From Onchocerca lupi (lineage: Eukaryota; Nematoda; Chromadorea; Rhabditida; Onchocercidae): 64,000 bases of DNA. Where the stretch lies: the NCBI GenBank assembly GCA_028564675.1, contig JAOVVO010000343.1, positions 19,077-83,076 of the forward strand, given 5' to 3'. The notes beneath the pieces were generated by a model. That model did not search any database. It was not told where the DNA came from and worked only from the letters and a program-made list of their open reading frames with translations. The position numbers and the translations under genes were made by a program. Position 1 is the first letter of the stretch. Each line of letters begins with the position of its first letter. Below, one piece after another: positions 38,340-51,500 of this stretch.

Positions 38340-39060
38340 ATTTAAAAACCTTCACTAAAATATCTGATTTGCCTTGGACGACACTAGAAAAATGTAATTA
38401 AGCGATGATGTAATTATTTTACAAAAATGCAATTTTTTCAGAAAACTTCATGAACTTTTAATGGTCTTCTACCAGTTCGTTCATGCTGAAGTTCTAAAGT
38501 TTTGGAAATAGTCAATAATTTTCTTTTTTCTGTTGAATTGGTCGAAATTTTCGAGTTTTTGCTGATATTGTTGTTATAAGTATGTTGTCTGACAGCACAT
38601 CTTCCATTTTGATCAATCTTACTGATCTTACAATAAATCCATGTTACATCCTGTATGAATGAACAGCGTATAAGCGAAAATGGACTTGCTGTAAGATCAA
38701 CAAGATCTATCAAAATAAATGTGTTATCATACCTATGTCCAAAACATACCTTAATTAGAGTTCAATATATACGGAATTTGGACTAATTTAACAAGAAAAG
38801 AAGTGATTACTATTTCTAAACATTCTAAAAATTACAGCATGAACGAACTGATAGAAGACTATTAAAAGTTCATAAAACTTTTCGAAAAAACTTCTTGCAT
38901 TTCAGTAGAATATCGCTTAATTACATTTTTTCAGTACCATCCAAGATAAATCAGAAAATTTAATTGATCTTGAAAATCTTATCCTGAGATCACTGGATAA
39001 AGCCAAAAAAGAACTACAAATGCATAATATGGATAACGAATCCAAAATTCATGGCTTAAA
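38340..39060. repeat. Head-to-head inverted duplication with exon-like segments
   Basis: About 38340-38490 (read on minus) and about 38820-38960 (read on plus) are the same sequence inverted: CATGAACGAACTG, TTAAAAGTTCATGAA/AAA, TCGCTTAATTACATTTTT, then a CCAAG(G/A)(C/T)AAATCAGA block. Both carry acceptor-like CAG/TAG in the same places. The plus copy continues as an open exon-like segment (LENLILRSLDKAKKELQ) to a stop near 39070. The minus copy has a 91-codon open frame (38713-38438). No family was recognised. Confidence 0.6.
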
Positions 39061-39331
39061 ACAGAAATAACATCGAGTAGGAATAATTCTTATAATAAAA
39101 AAGAATAACGAAAATTGAAATATCTTTTACAAGAATTTTGCAATCAATAAATGATGTTTGAAATGATAGACGACAAGCATGCATTAATTTCTATTTCTTA
39201 TAATTAAGTCTTATATAGGTTTCAGAGTAATAAATATCAAACAAATTATCTAACATGAATCATCTAGAAATATGCTCTAAGAATACATTTAAATAATATT
39301 AAAACAGAAATACTCAGAACATGAAGAAAAG

Positions 39332-40852
39332 CTAGTCTACTGACTGTTGACCACCTTCATCCTTCTCTACTTTTTCTATCTTTGGTTCTGTTTGTTTGTT
39401 TTTATTCAGTTTGATTATCGCCTTTGCAAAGCCAAAAAATTTATTCTGAAATTTGATCTAAATTTTAAGTAAGGTAAAAAGAATAAAGAAAATTTTGTTC
39501 CTCTGTCTTTAATAAAGTCCAGAATATATAAATTTTCATCATCCCGAATAATCTAAACCTAAACTTTCACTTTGTCTACGATTTTCTAAGAATATAAGCT
39601 GAATCCTTAACCATCCTTCTGCAAGTGATCAAAAGCATTTTAGTACATTAAAACCTATGCCACAATCAACCAACGTGATGAGAATAATCATTTACTATTA
39701 TATTTAGTAAATAATAGAGATCTTTTCATAAAATCGATTACTTTTCTTTTCCATTTCTAATCACTCTAACTCCTATCTTTTTTAAAGTAATAGTCATGCC
39801 TTCCTTATATGCTTCATATGAAACTACTCTACAGCCAAAATCGAAAAAGATATGAAGATATTGGAAAGATTATAATGCAATGGCCACGTCAAGATGTATC
39901 TTTTTTTGTGAAAATTTTGAAGCGTACGACATAATCAGTAAAAGTTCCGAGAAACATTTCATATTACTTAATCGTATAGCAATCAATCCATGCGATCGAT
40001 GCAATCAGACGTCCATAGGAAAATTTCGCTCATGTATCATTTTGAACACATACGAAGTGCTCCGTAATCTGAAAAAAGATATGTTATAAAGATCTCATTA
40101 ATGTCGCCTTTACCATGATTATCTGACAATTAAGCGAAAATTTCGTATTCTAATTTATCAGCAATATGTGTTTCGTTGGATACTCACTTCAATGTATTGC
40201 TTGAATGAAAAGTCCCCATCCTCACATAACAATGTTACCATTTTCCAGAATTCTTCTTCATGCTTTCTCCACAAAAATTAAAGCACAGAACGTATCAAAT
40301 CATTGTGATAATTTTGTCTACATAAGTGTATCAAATTTGATATCCTATGATTTCCATGTGTGCGAAGTCCATATAGAACATAATCAGCTACGATATCCTG
40401 CAAACTGTTATATAACATCGGATAATATATCGCCTATAATAAATTGAGATCCATTAAACCTATAATATAGTAGAGCAAGACATGTGAAAAATTCATTTTA
40501 AAATGAATATGAACTATGTATTTGGACTTCAGCTTTTGCAAATTCCAAAAGTATATCCCGAGCTATGGTGAGTTTCAACATTTTCAACGATCAAAATGCT
40601 GATCCTTTGCGTTCGACATCCATTCGAGCTTGCAGTAATCCTTCACTCTTTCTTCTAAATTTCTATTGAAATAATTAAAATATAAATAAATAAGTTAAAG
40701 TATCAAATGGATTTCTCCTGCTTATCAATATACAAAACAAAGATGCCACTTACTTGTATAGAGTATATTTCACCGCGGTATTTTAACCATATATTGTTGT
40801 GTTTATCATATTTGTCGTATTTCAGAGCGGTTGAATCACTCATAAACATCAT
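39332..40852 (-). pseudogene. Decayed tandem copy of ced-9
   Basis: Four exon remnants match the intact gene in order. Exon 1 (40852-40754) keeps 33 codons ending in IQ and a GTAAGT donor. Exon 2 (about 40403-40193) reads ADYVLYGLRTH, with a TAA at 40278-40280 and a frameshift. Exon 3 (about 40074-39860) retains FSYGRLIASIA but has a TGA at 40030-40032 and more stops. Exon 4 (39445-39332) reads NKFFGFAKAIIK, then a Lys/Glu-rich end without the membrane anchor. It lies directly downstream of sdhc-1, which is the ancestral ced-9 position. A shortened product from exon 1 alone is possible but unlikely. Confidence 0.8.
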
Positions 40853-41154
40853 CTAAAAATCTATTTATTCTTCATTTACAATTAGTAATTACAAAGAACC
40901 GCGATCGAGTAACGTAAAACACGATTAAACTGTGGAATACAGATAATGATATGATACATTATTATGGTCATGCTTCTATAAACCAAATCGATTCATTTCT
41001 CAAAAAAAAAAAAAGGAAGAAACAAACTTCGATTACCAGAATATTCTCATAGCTGTTATATAGCGAGAAAAGCGATAAAACTTCCAAAACTTTCAAAATG
41101 AATTTCTACATCTATGTCTAATAACTTCGAAGCTTGTAATGAAATAAATATCAT

Positions 41155-42533
41155 TCATTTCTTTGGCTCATTAACAACAACATAGTCTTCTTTCTTCAAT
41201 CGAGGTGCCACCACAACTGCTAACGCAATCAATGCCGCTAATGAAAGAACCAAATAACCGCTGCTGTATACGGAAGCGATATCCGTCCCCATAGCCAAAT
41301 CAAATGCAATGAAGCGGATACCGTTCAACGAATGAAAAACAATTGGATAAGCAATGATAAATTTAAGTGTATCAGTTATAACCCATGGTAATCCAAGACC
41401 ACGAATAAATTCGATGAATGTGGTGAAATTTAACGGCAACAGCGCAAAACCAATACCACCAATCAACAAAGTACCTAAAAATGATTGAAATTATTTGTGA
41501 TTAGATATTTTATAATTCGAACTACGTCGAAATTTTTGTAATCCAGTGGATTTCCTTAAAATTAGTCGTTTTTCGAGATGATTTTGTCCACATTAGTTAT
41601 AGTTTTTTTGCTATTTACTATTCTCGTCGGGAAAGTTGTATTTAGTTATTATAACAGAGATGAATCCTGAAAAAAGATTTATTGACTGACGGGAGAATGT
41701 TTCATCCTGACACAGTACAAACAATTGAGAATATCCAAGCAAACTGATCATTGGACTATTCTTTCTCATAGAGAAAAACAGCAATCCTTGATTATCGATT
41801 TGCTGCTACGTTTTTCTGGGTCATTGTAGAAATTATCGCTGTGTCGGTATAGAAGCTCCGACCAAACTGTTCTAAAAAACTGACTCTGTTCCAAAATCCG
41901 AAACTTTTAAATCCTTTCGGGGTTTCTCCTCCTTTCTTGATCTCCAAATGTCGCCTCATGACTGGTCGACCTTACTTTGTTTATTTGTAATCGAAGCGTT
42001 TTGACGACAAACGTGTTTTTTTCTTTTCTTTATTTTTTTTTTATCATTTTGGCAGTAAACATGTTTAACAACTTATTAGTCTCTTTGAAACTATCTTCGC
42101 ATTTCTTGACCTTTGACATTCCTATTTACAATAACTATTCTTTCTGATTTTCTCGACAATTCTCTCTTTTATCTTCTGATAATAGTACCATAAATTTCAA
42201 TTATTCTTACTGACTTTTCAACATTATTTCCATTTAACAAAGTCATATCCTTGCTTTACATTCAAAACATAATCAAAATCTAACATTCATGAAAAAATAT
42301 TTACCAGCCATAGCACATCCTGTCATACGATGAAATCCGGAAACCATCCATGTGAGCTGTGGTTTATATACTGAAAGATGTGGACTGATCGGTCGTTTCA
42401 AAGCTCGTTGTCGCAAGAGATAATCCCAACCCCATTCTTGAATTGGAGTTTTAACAGACTGTTGTGAAACACCGGTCTTTAGTAATCGTAAGACCTGAAT
42501 ATATGATAAAATAAGCGTACATGCTTCTACCAT
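41155..42533 (-). CDS. sdhc-1: Succinate dehydrogenase cytochrome b560 subunit (SDHC / MEV-1 / CYT-1), two exons
   Basis: This is the membrane anchor of respiratory complex II, carrying haem b and the ubiquinone site in the inner mitochondrial membrane. Exons are 42533-42305 and 41474-41155, joined in phase 1, giving 182 residues, the length I recall for C. elegans MEV-1. The matched core is KTPIQEWGWDYLLRQR, RPISPHLSVYKPQLTWM, and the quinone-site SGFHRMTG. Three hydrophobic helices are visible. The haem-ligand His lies in FHSLNGIRF. The Met at 42533 gives a short presequence. A TTCAG acceptor just inside it leaves open a different first exon further upstream, but I found no in-frame start there. 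Confidence 0.9.
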
Positions 42534-45500
42534 CACTTCACTTTGCTAAAGCTCCGAATAATTTTACTGTTCTGACAATTAAAAATATTACATTGATATC
42601 CAATCATTTCTTTGACTATCATATCAGCGTCCATTTTTATGAATGCTTAACTTGAATATGCATTTAACCATATACTTACAATTTCAGAAATAGTTCCAAT
42701 AAATAAATGACGAATGATTGCCCACCATTATACAAATATTGTTTACTGATCATAAACATACTAAATGAAACTTTTTTTTCAAAGTTATTCATCCTTATTT
42801 GTATGACTTAATTGAACGTCAATCTTCCATAGCCTTTTTCTTAATAAAATTTCAATTTCCATCATCTTTTCTCCAAGAATTGAATAGCTATGATGGATAC
42901 CTGGATATTCTGAGGCAATGTACGGCAGAATGCAGCATTCTTGAACTGAAGCAACATCTTCACCTTAAATATATGCAATACAAAAATCTAGAATAAGTAA
43001 ATTCCAATACTGGAAACCATTTAAATATTTAATGATCAGACTAACTATTGCAATAATTAGCACATTGGGAAGCACAACAATTATCAATCTTAATTAATAT
43101 TAATTCATCATTTCCTCCTTTCTCTTATTCTCTACTCTTTTTTGTATCAATGATTTTGTGCTCCTTATTCCGATAACGGTTAATTCTAAAGAAAGATAAG
43201 ATGAGGAAAGGAACATTTGAGCAATTGGAAATTTCAATTCTCTTTAATTTTGTTTGTGACAATAACTAATTATGATGCATAATATTTATTCTTTATACAG
43301 TTGAATAACATCCAGATGAGCAGCAATCATTACTGAATGATAAAAAAACTTACTAAGTTAAACTTCGAAAAATTTAATTTAATTAAAGCTCAAATTTTTT
43401 GAAAATTCTAATAATTCTCCAAATTTACCATGTGATATATTCAGACATTCATAAAAATATATGAATATCTAGATATATCGCGTGATAAATTCAGAGAATT
43501 ATTAGAACTTTTAAAAAAATTGCACGTATATAAAAAAAATTCACGTATAAAGAAAAAATGCACGCATATATATAGATATATAAATGAGCGCACATATATT
43601 CAGTAAATACGTAACACGCAGATAAAACTTGCATGCATTGACACATAAACATGTGCATATAAATTTACATATTCACATACGCCATGTAATTATATATGCA
43701 GAGATGTAGCATAAATATCTTCACAAATACGCATATAAATCTATGCCACGTAAAATATACGTGCATGTTTGCGCATAAATACCTTCACAAACATACGTCA
43801 ACAGACGTAATTGCTTACATTCGATACACGTACGTAAAATAGGGAGCTGAGATAATGTGAACACTTCCACTGACAAAGTAAAGCGACAAATGAGGGAAGT
43901 GTAGGAATAATAGAAATGAGAAGAGAAGGCATACATCGATGACCTCAACATGCACTCTAATGGATGAATGAACACCTCCTTCTGCCACACGACCCATCCT
44001 ATCGATCGATTTTAGGTCTAAACTAAACTAGGAATGACCATCTGGGGGGCCATATCATATCATTCCGCTTTCTCCCATTCAAACCTCTCACTCCCAAACA
44101 AAATTAATCAAATCAGTTAAAATGAAAATAACACTAGTAAGAATTTTTCATCCATTTTTCTAAATATCAATAACGAAAGACAGGGAAAGAGAAAGAGAGA
44201 AAAAATTGAACACAGTAAAGTGAATAGAAGAAAGAATGAAAAAAGAGTATGGAATAAATGAGAAAAGATAAAAGGGGATAAATATGATAAGTCATAGAAA
44301 TAGAAATACTGAGGGATTTTAAATGATTTGACATTTTTATTTGATTTTTTTTCTTTTACAATTATTTAAGTGATGAAGGTGCACACGGAAAAATTTGAAT
44401 ACAGGGAAAAATTGGCAAAAAATTTTGAGAAATACAACACATAATAATTAGTATGGGAAACGATATTTCATGCATTGTGTCATCGATGAATTTTCACAGA
44501 TTTGTTGAAATTTAACAAATCTAATGAAATTTTTTAAGTTCAAAGTTCAAGAAAAGTGAAGTAAATGTGATGTAATTTGTTGCTTTTAATGAGATTGGAT
44601 ATCATAAGTTTTTATTAGAATAGAAGAAACCCAGTAAAAGCTAAGCATAATTTGTTGAAATTCAATAATTTTACCGGAATCTGATAAATGCCGCGTGATT
44701 TTAACGAAATGATGAACACAAAAAAAAAATGTTATGATCAGAAAGTAATTGCAAAGAACGTGAAGTCATCCCATTAAAGTTCGTTATATGTATCCTCTCA
44801 ACACTTTTCTTATTCTAGAATAATTACTTGATTATGTAGTGTTGAAAGGTTCACGTGATTTCTCGAGCGAAATTTTTAAAATCACCTCTTTTCGATCCTC
44901 CAGTTTAATCGATTAAGAGTCATATATGAATCTTCTAAAAAGGGAATACGATTGCATTCTGCTTAAGCTACTATTATCCCGGTTTTTGCTTTCCTATACG
45001 TTCAAATTCTCTATGCGTTTAATCTATCTGTACTAAGTTTGTCCATTTTCGTACTGCGTCGAATCGATTGAGTTGAGACATCTTATCTGAATCTTGTGAA
45101 AGTTTCATCTACCACGCTTATCAATAATATTTAATTCACTAATAACAGTAATAACATTTAAATTTCATCCACCTCGCTTACCAGTAATAACAATTCGAAT
45201 AATGTACATTTAAATTATCATATTGCCATATTTCCGCAGTTTGTTTGAATTCGCTTCCACTCCCTAAACATATCCTCTTATGTTCTATTCCATTCCTGAA
45301 TTGCTTATAAATTCACTTAATATTAACATATCTAAGCGGAATTATGTCACTCCACTAATCTAATTTTCGTATTCTTTAAAATTCCATTAATTAATTTGAT
45401 TCCGTTCGAAATTCATTTCGTCCTCACAACGTACTAATTCAAGTCATTTGCTGTAGATAGTATTTTTGATTAATATTTCAAATATTTTACTATATTTAAT

Positions 45501-45560
45501 CGAATCTCGATGCTTTTGAACTTTGTTTTGTATTATTTAGTAATCGGTATTATTTTAAGA
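42534..45560. other. Divergent intergenic region between sdhc-1 and rha-2
   Basis: It should contain both promoters. No motif can be named. A stretch at 43540-43810 is rich in alternating purine-pyrimidine strings (ACGTATA, GCACGCATATATATAG, CATATACGTGCATG) with a loose direct repeat GCATAAATA(T/C)CTTCACAAA at about 43711 and 43774. No coding signal was seen. Confidence 0.5.
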
Positions 45561-48500
45561 ATGAAGAAGAAAATCACACGAAGCACAACTGAAAATGAAT
45601 GCATTAATTTGAGACAAACGGAAATAAACTCAGGTGATTATAATAATCCGGCCGATACAACTAATGCTCTTATATTACCAGCAAAGGTCAAAGTAAGTTG
45701 AATTTTCATTTTAAAAATCAATCGCTTTATCTTCAGTTGATTGAGTTAAAACAGTCAGAAGAATCTTTTTTTTTTTTTTTTAAATTAAGTTTAGTCCTTT
45801 GTAATTTTCATGAGAATAGTTTTATTTAGTAAATCAAAAATTTCATTCTTTTTAGAAGAAAAATATAAAGAAAAAAAGTGATAAAGTAATCAATCGCAAG
45901 AAGGATGAAGCGAGAAAGAGACGACTGGAAGAAACGGAAGCTAAAATATCTAAAACTAAACGGAAGAAGTTGGTAAAAATAATGGAGAGAAAGAAGAAAA
46001 AAGAATCGGTGAGAATTTCGCTATTGATTTGGTCAAAATTCATTAAAATTTTTTACAACTTGTAAGAAGAATCTCTTTATGTTAAAATCATTCAAATTTT
46101 CCGGCTAATCTCTTTTTATTAAAACTTATTAAAAAAGTTCCAAATTTTTACTGATTTTGAAATATTGCTGGTTTAGTCTTACATTTTATAGAAGGAGTCA
46201 CTTCTGGAAAATTTGATGCAATATCAGTTACCCACGGATACAATGAGCAAACTCACAGCAAAAGTTCATCCGAGGAAACCTGAAAAGTATTAAATTTCAT
46301 TGTAAATTTTCTTCCTTTTTTTGGCCAAGAAAGAATCAAAGCCTGACTGATCTCCCAGAAAAAGTGCCCATTTCATTATTTTTTGATTTTGCAAAATTTT
46401 TCATAACTTTCAGATTAGAAGAAAGTTTCATTCCAAAAAAACTGTCAAGTCTAGCGGGTCGTGAATTTATTCCTTTGCCTGAGCTGAAAAATGATCCAGT
46501 ACAAGAAAATTATTACGAGACGGGAAGTGAAAGTGAAGATGATGTTTTACTTACGGAAGAGGTTGTCTTTGCTTTTCCAAAAATTGACAATTATCTTTGA
46601 TCAGTTGCATAGTATTACCTGATGTTCTGTAGCATAATTATGCAAGATGATGTTCTGTAGCATAATTATGCAAGAATGTCAAGTTTATGGATATTGTTTC
46701 GTTTTAATAGTTAAAAATTTTTTTTAAAGATAACAATGAAAGCAGATTCATCAAAATGTAGCTTGGACAGTAACGATATGGGAGAAAAACAAATTGAAGA
46801 TAGTACGGATAGAAGGTCGGAAAATTTAGCGAATCAATCACAGCCGTCATTCTTCACTAACGAAATGATCGTTATTGATGACAACAAATCAAAAATCAAA
46901 TGTCATAAAGAAATGCATTTACTGGGTACCTTTCTATTTCTTTTAGTCCGCACGTTTTTATATTTAGTAATATTTGCTTAAAGTTTAAAATTTGAAACTC
47001 ATCGATTTTAATTTTTCCTTCTTATATTCTTCAAGTAAAATTCATAGAATCAAATACTTCGGAGCTCGATATTGCAAATCTGCCGGTTAAAATATCATCT
47101 GTTACGAAAAAAATGTCGATATTAGAAAATGCACAAAAAAGCAAGTTTGTTCCTGTTCATCGCAGTGAAAGTATTGAAGCGCAACGGTCAAAGCTGCCTA
47201 TTTATGCTGAAGAGCAGAGTATCATGGAAGCTATAAATGACAATTGCGTATGTTTGCTAATAATTTGCAAATAGAGATAATTGAACTGATATCGGATAAT
47301 AAAATGATTAAGAAAATTAACAAGAGACTGATAAAAATTCCAAGCTTCATGGAAAATTTATCATCATATATTTCTTTCGTTGCTTAAAAATTCATCAAAA
47401 TGAAAAGTTTGCAATTTTTTCAACAGTTTTAACGTCAGGCAACGATAATTTGCGGTGAAACCGGTTCTGGAAAAACAACTCAATTGCCTCAATTTTTATA
47501 CGAAGCTGGTTATAGCCGTCACGGTAAACTGATAGGAATAACTGAACCTCGACGCGTAGCTGCCATAAGTATGGCAGCACGTGTAGCACAGGAAATGAAT
47601 CTACCAAATGCAGTCTCATATCAGGTTTCTAGGTTCATTTGGATAACAAATTTGAAAGAGAGAATTAAAATTGAATTTTTCCGTAGTACTGTTGACTATT
47701 TTTGGAGTATGGGAACTTTAAGTTGTTGAAATGTTTGGCTATTTTGGTATTTCAAGATGCTATGGTAAACGATAAGTTTTTTTTGTGCCCATGGGTTAGA
47801 ATTTTTCACAAAAAAAAATTATCATTTAAAGGAATTCGATTTTGAAATACATCTACTTCATAAATAAAGGTCAATAGTTCCGAAGATTTTAAATTGACAA
47901 AAAGTAATAAGATTGATTGTTTCAGATAAAATATGAAGGTAATCGTTCAGTTGATACATCCATTCTATTTATGACGGATGGCGTCTTAATGAAAGAAATG
48001 CAAAAAGATGTGATGCTTTCAGCTTATTCTGTTATTATCATCGGTAGGCTATTATTTAAATGAATAAAAAGTTTTTGAAATTAGAAAGAAGTTTTTATTT
48101 CTGATTAATTCAATTCTGTTTTAACATCATGTTATTGTGAAAAGGTTTTTTCTAGACGAAGCACATGAAAGATCGATGTACAGCGATGTACTCATTGGTT
48201 TGTTGACCCGAATAGCACCTTATCGTTTACGTATGGGCTCACCATTAAAGCTTATTATCATGAGCGCAACCTTACGTTTAGATGATTTTAGAAATAAAAG
48301 GTATTTTATGGATTATGGGCGCTCCATTATTTTTTCACTTATTTCAACTTTTTATTTCAGCCATTTGTTTTAGTACTATTTCAGAGTATTAAATGCATCA
48401 GTTCTTGCCTCCTCTTTCAGGCTGTTTCCTATGTCATTGCCACCTGTACTGAGCATTGATGTAAGACAATATCCGGTATCAATTCATTTTGAAAAGCGAA

Positions 48501-51500
48501 CACCAGAAAATTACCTTACCGCAGCGTTTCATAAAATATGTGAAATTCATGAACACAAAAGTCCTGGGACAATATTGGTTTTCCTTTCTGGAAAATCAGA
48601 GGTATCGCTTCCAATATTTCAGAAGAAATTCATAATTTTGCAAACTAATTTTATATCGAGCATTAATCAGTTTATGTTCAGCTTGTTTATTGTAGGTTAT
48701 GGCCCTCTTAAAATGGCTTGTGGAACGTTATACGATTAGGTATTTTTTTATAATACGGAAGATATTTTCATCAAAATCGCACTTTTAACTCAAAAATAAT
48801 TTTTCTTATATTCTTCAAGGAAAATTGAAAACTAACTTTATCAAAATGATTTATAATCCTCCAAAGTGTTACATGTTCTTTCATGATTAAGGCAGAAAAC
48901 CTATAAAAGAAAAAAAAAGAAAGTTGGCGAAGGAAAATCGAAGCAGAATCAACTGGAACTAGGGAAGACAATTTCGAATAAGTCAAAAAGAATCGAAAAA
49001 CCTGCAGATGAAGAACTAACCGACGATAGGTTCGCTGATGTTGATTTGGATTGCGGTGATTCCGGTTCCGAAATGGATGAACTCGTAAGCTATAAATTGA
49101 TATTCAAAAAAGCTGCATGAAACAATGAGCAGAATTTCGTATTAGAACAATTTTATTGCATCAGAACAACTTTATAGTTTCTATTTGTGTAAACTGATCT
49201 TTTCAGAATTTTTGTCCTGAAGCTTCACGTCCACGAAATTCATCAGCTCTTCCTCTTTTCTGTCTACCTCTCTATTCCCTACTGTCCAGTAAGAAACAGC
49301 AACGGATCTTTGAACCAGTTCCAGATGGGCACCGGTTAGTTCTCTACGTACATCCTAATTATCATTAAATAACCTTTGAATAGGCGAATTTTAATTTACG
49401 TGGTTTTTTCCTATTTTAACTTTTTTAGCCTTTTGAACTGTGCATTTATGCATTTTGCAGGATGTGCGTGATTGCAACGAATGTAGCGGAAACATCGCTG
49501 ACTATTCCTGCTGTGCGATATGTTGTTGATAGTGGTCGTGAAAAAAGGCGTAATTATGATCCGGTAACTGGTGTTTCTCAATTCGTTGTAAGTTGGATTT
49601 CGCAAGCATCAGCCGATCAAAGAGCTGGACGTGCTGGACGTGTTCAACCTGGCGAAGTCTACAGGTATTATTGCTTTCTTCTTAAGTCATTTCAACAGGA
49701 ATATAATTTGAAAGAAATAATTGCTTACCTTTTGCTATAAGCATTTGGTTTATGTTGTCTTTTGTATCCTTTGAATTGACTGATGCAGGAAATCGAATGG
49801 GGGTTGTCTTTACTTGATTTCGTGAGCTTGAACATTTCAGTTAAATGAAGGAGTACTTTCTCTCGTTTGTTTATCCACAAGATAATATAGTCTAACCACG
49901 GAATGAATTAATCCCAAATTTTTGCTGTTGAGAAGTATTTTTTTGTCGTATATCCAAAACGTTTTTTCTGTTATCAGATTACATTTCAGGTTGTACTCCT
50001 CAGCAGTTTATTCTGATTTCGAGAAATTTAGTGCACCGGAAATACTGACGAAACCGGTTGACCAACTCGTACTTCATCTGAAATCCATGAACATCGTCAA
50101 GGTTATTGTTTTAAATGAAACACTTCTTTTGAGAGTGATAATGCATTATTCCGGAAAAAATGCTCATCTCTTAATTCATATTTGAGGTGACGAATTTCCC
50201 TTTTCCAACACCACCCGATAAAGATTCGCTGGAAGAAGCTGAAAAGCGTTTGATTCGTTTGGGAGCCTTACAAGTGACAGTGAAGAATAACGTGGTTGGT
50301 TTTTGTTTTTTGTATTTCTTTTGATTTTTGTTTCTAATTCACATTAAAAAAAAATGTAACTAATGCATTGCTGTCGATATTATTAAAGCATTACATATAC
50401 TGAGCATATCGGCATGTGATCTTATTTCTTAGACAAGTCTTTAATGTTCTAATTTCAACAAATTCAAGTAATTAAGTGCTATCATTTTAGATTTCGTCTC
50501 TTGTCCGTAATATTTTATAAACCAGTTTAATGAATTTATAAGTAATATATTATTTTAGAAAGAAGCGCGAATTAGTTTGTTTGGAAAAACATTGTCTGTT
50601 TTCCCACTGGCACCAGTTTTTGCAAAGATACTTGTGATGGCAAATCAACATTCTCTGATATCTCATGCTTGTTGTTTGGTTGCTGCATTATCAGTTCGAG
50701 AACCTTTGGTTCCTCTTTATTCATTAAGGTTTATTTTGTTGATTAATCTATAAAATAAAAAAATTCACAGTAGGATATTCAAGTATTTTTCTAGTACTCA
50801 AAAAATCTTTCGTTTCAGAGGTGGAAATGCTCAAGAAACACAGGCGCTTATGCTTGAAGCATTAAAACAAAGGCGATCATGGTGTCCACCTGGACAGGCG
50901 CGGAATTTCGGTGATTTCACAGTTCTCTTGCGAGCTGTTTTGAATGCTGAAGCATCAGAAGTTAGTAATTTGTTAGATCTTTTTTTTACGGCGAAAAGTT
51001 CAATGTTTTAATTTTTTATAGATTTGTTTCATATCAGAAAGTATTTTTCAGGGATCTGAAGAGGAATGTCGTCGATTAGGAGTTCGTTATAAAGCACTTA
51101 TTGAAATTCGAAAATTACGCCAACAACTGACCAAAATTATCAATTCGAAGTGTCCACAAGATAAATCATTAATGGTGAAACTAGATATGAAGTCACCCAC
51201 TGATGAAGAAATACTAATGTTAAGGTTAGTGAAGTTGATTCATTAAGACATTTGATTTATGATTTATGTCCCATCGAAAAGAATTTTTAATCAAATTATT
51301 GTTTTAATTTTGATCATTATATTTTCCTAATTCTAATATTATATCGAGATTTTTTTTTTTTTTGCATCAGGCAGATTGTGACTGCTTCACTTACTGATAA
51401 TATTGCTCGGAGAGTGGATCCAATAGCGACTGAGAATGTGCCCAAAGGTGCATATCAATCCCAAAAATTAAAGGTTTGGCTTTCCCTGCATTTTCATTCA

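Noticed and set aside
42661..42720. Upstream first exon for sdhc-1 ending at a GTAAGT site
   Set aside because: The only frame joining the next exon has a stop shortly upstream and no ATG, so the Met at 42533 was preferred.
43540..43810. Alternating purine-pyrimidine stretch as a Z-DNA or regulatory element
   Set aside because: Composition alone; the short direct repeat is imperfect and nothing ties it to a function.
45852..46043. Hydrophobic minus-strand frame that could pass for a membrane protein
   Set aside because: Antisense of the Lys/Arg-rich second exon of the DHX37-type gene.
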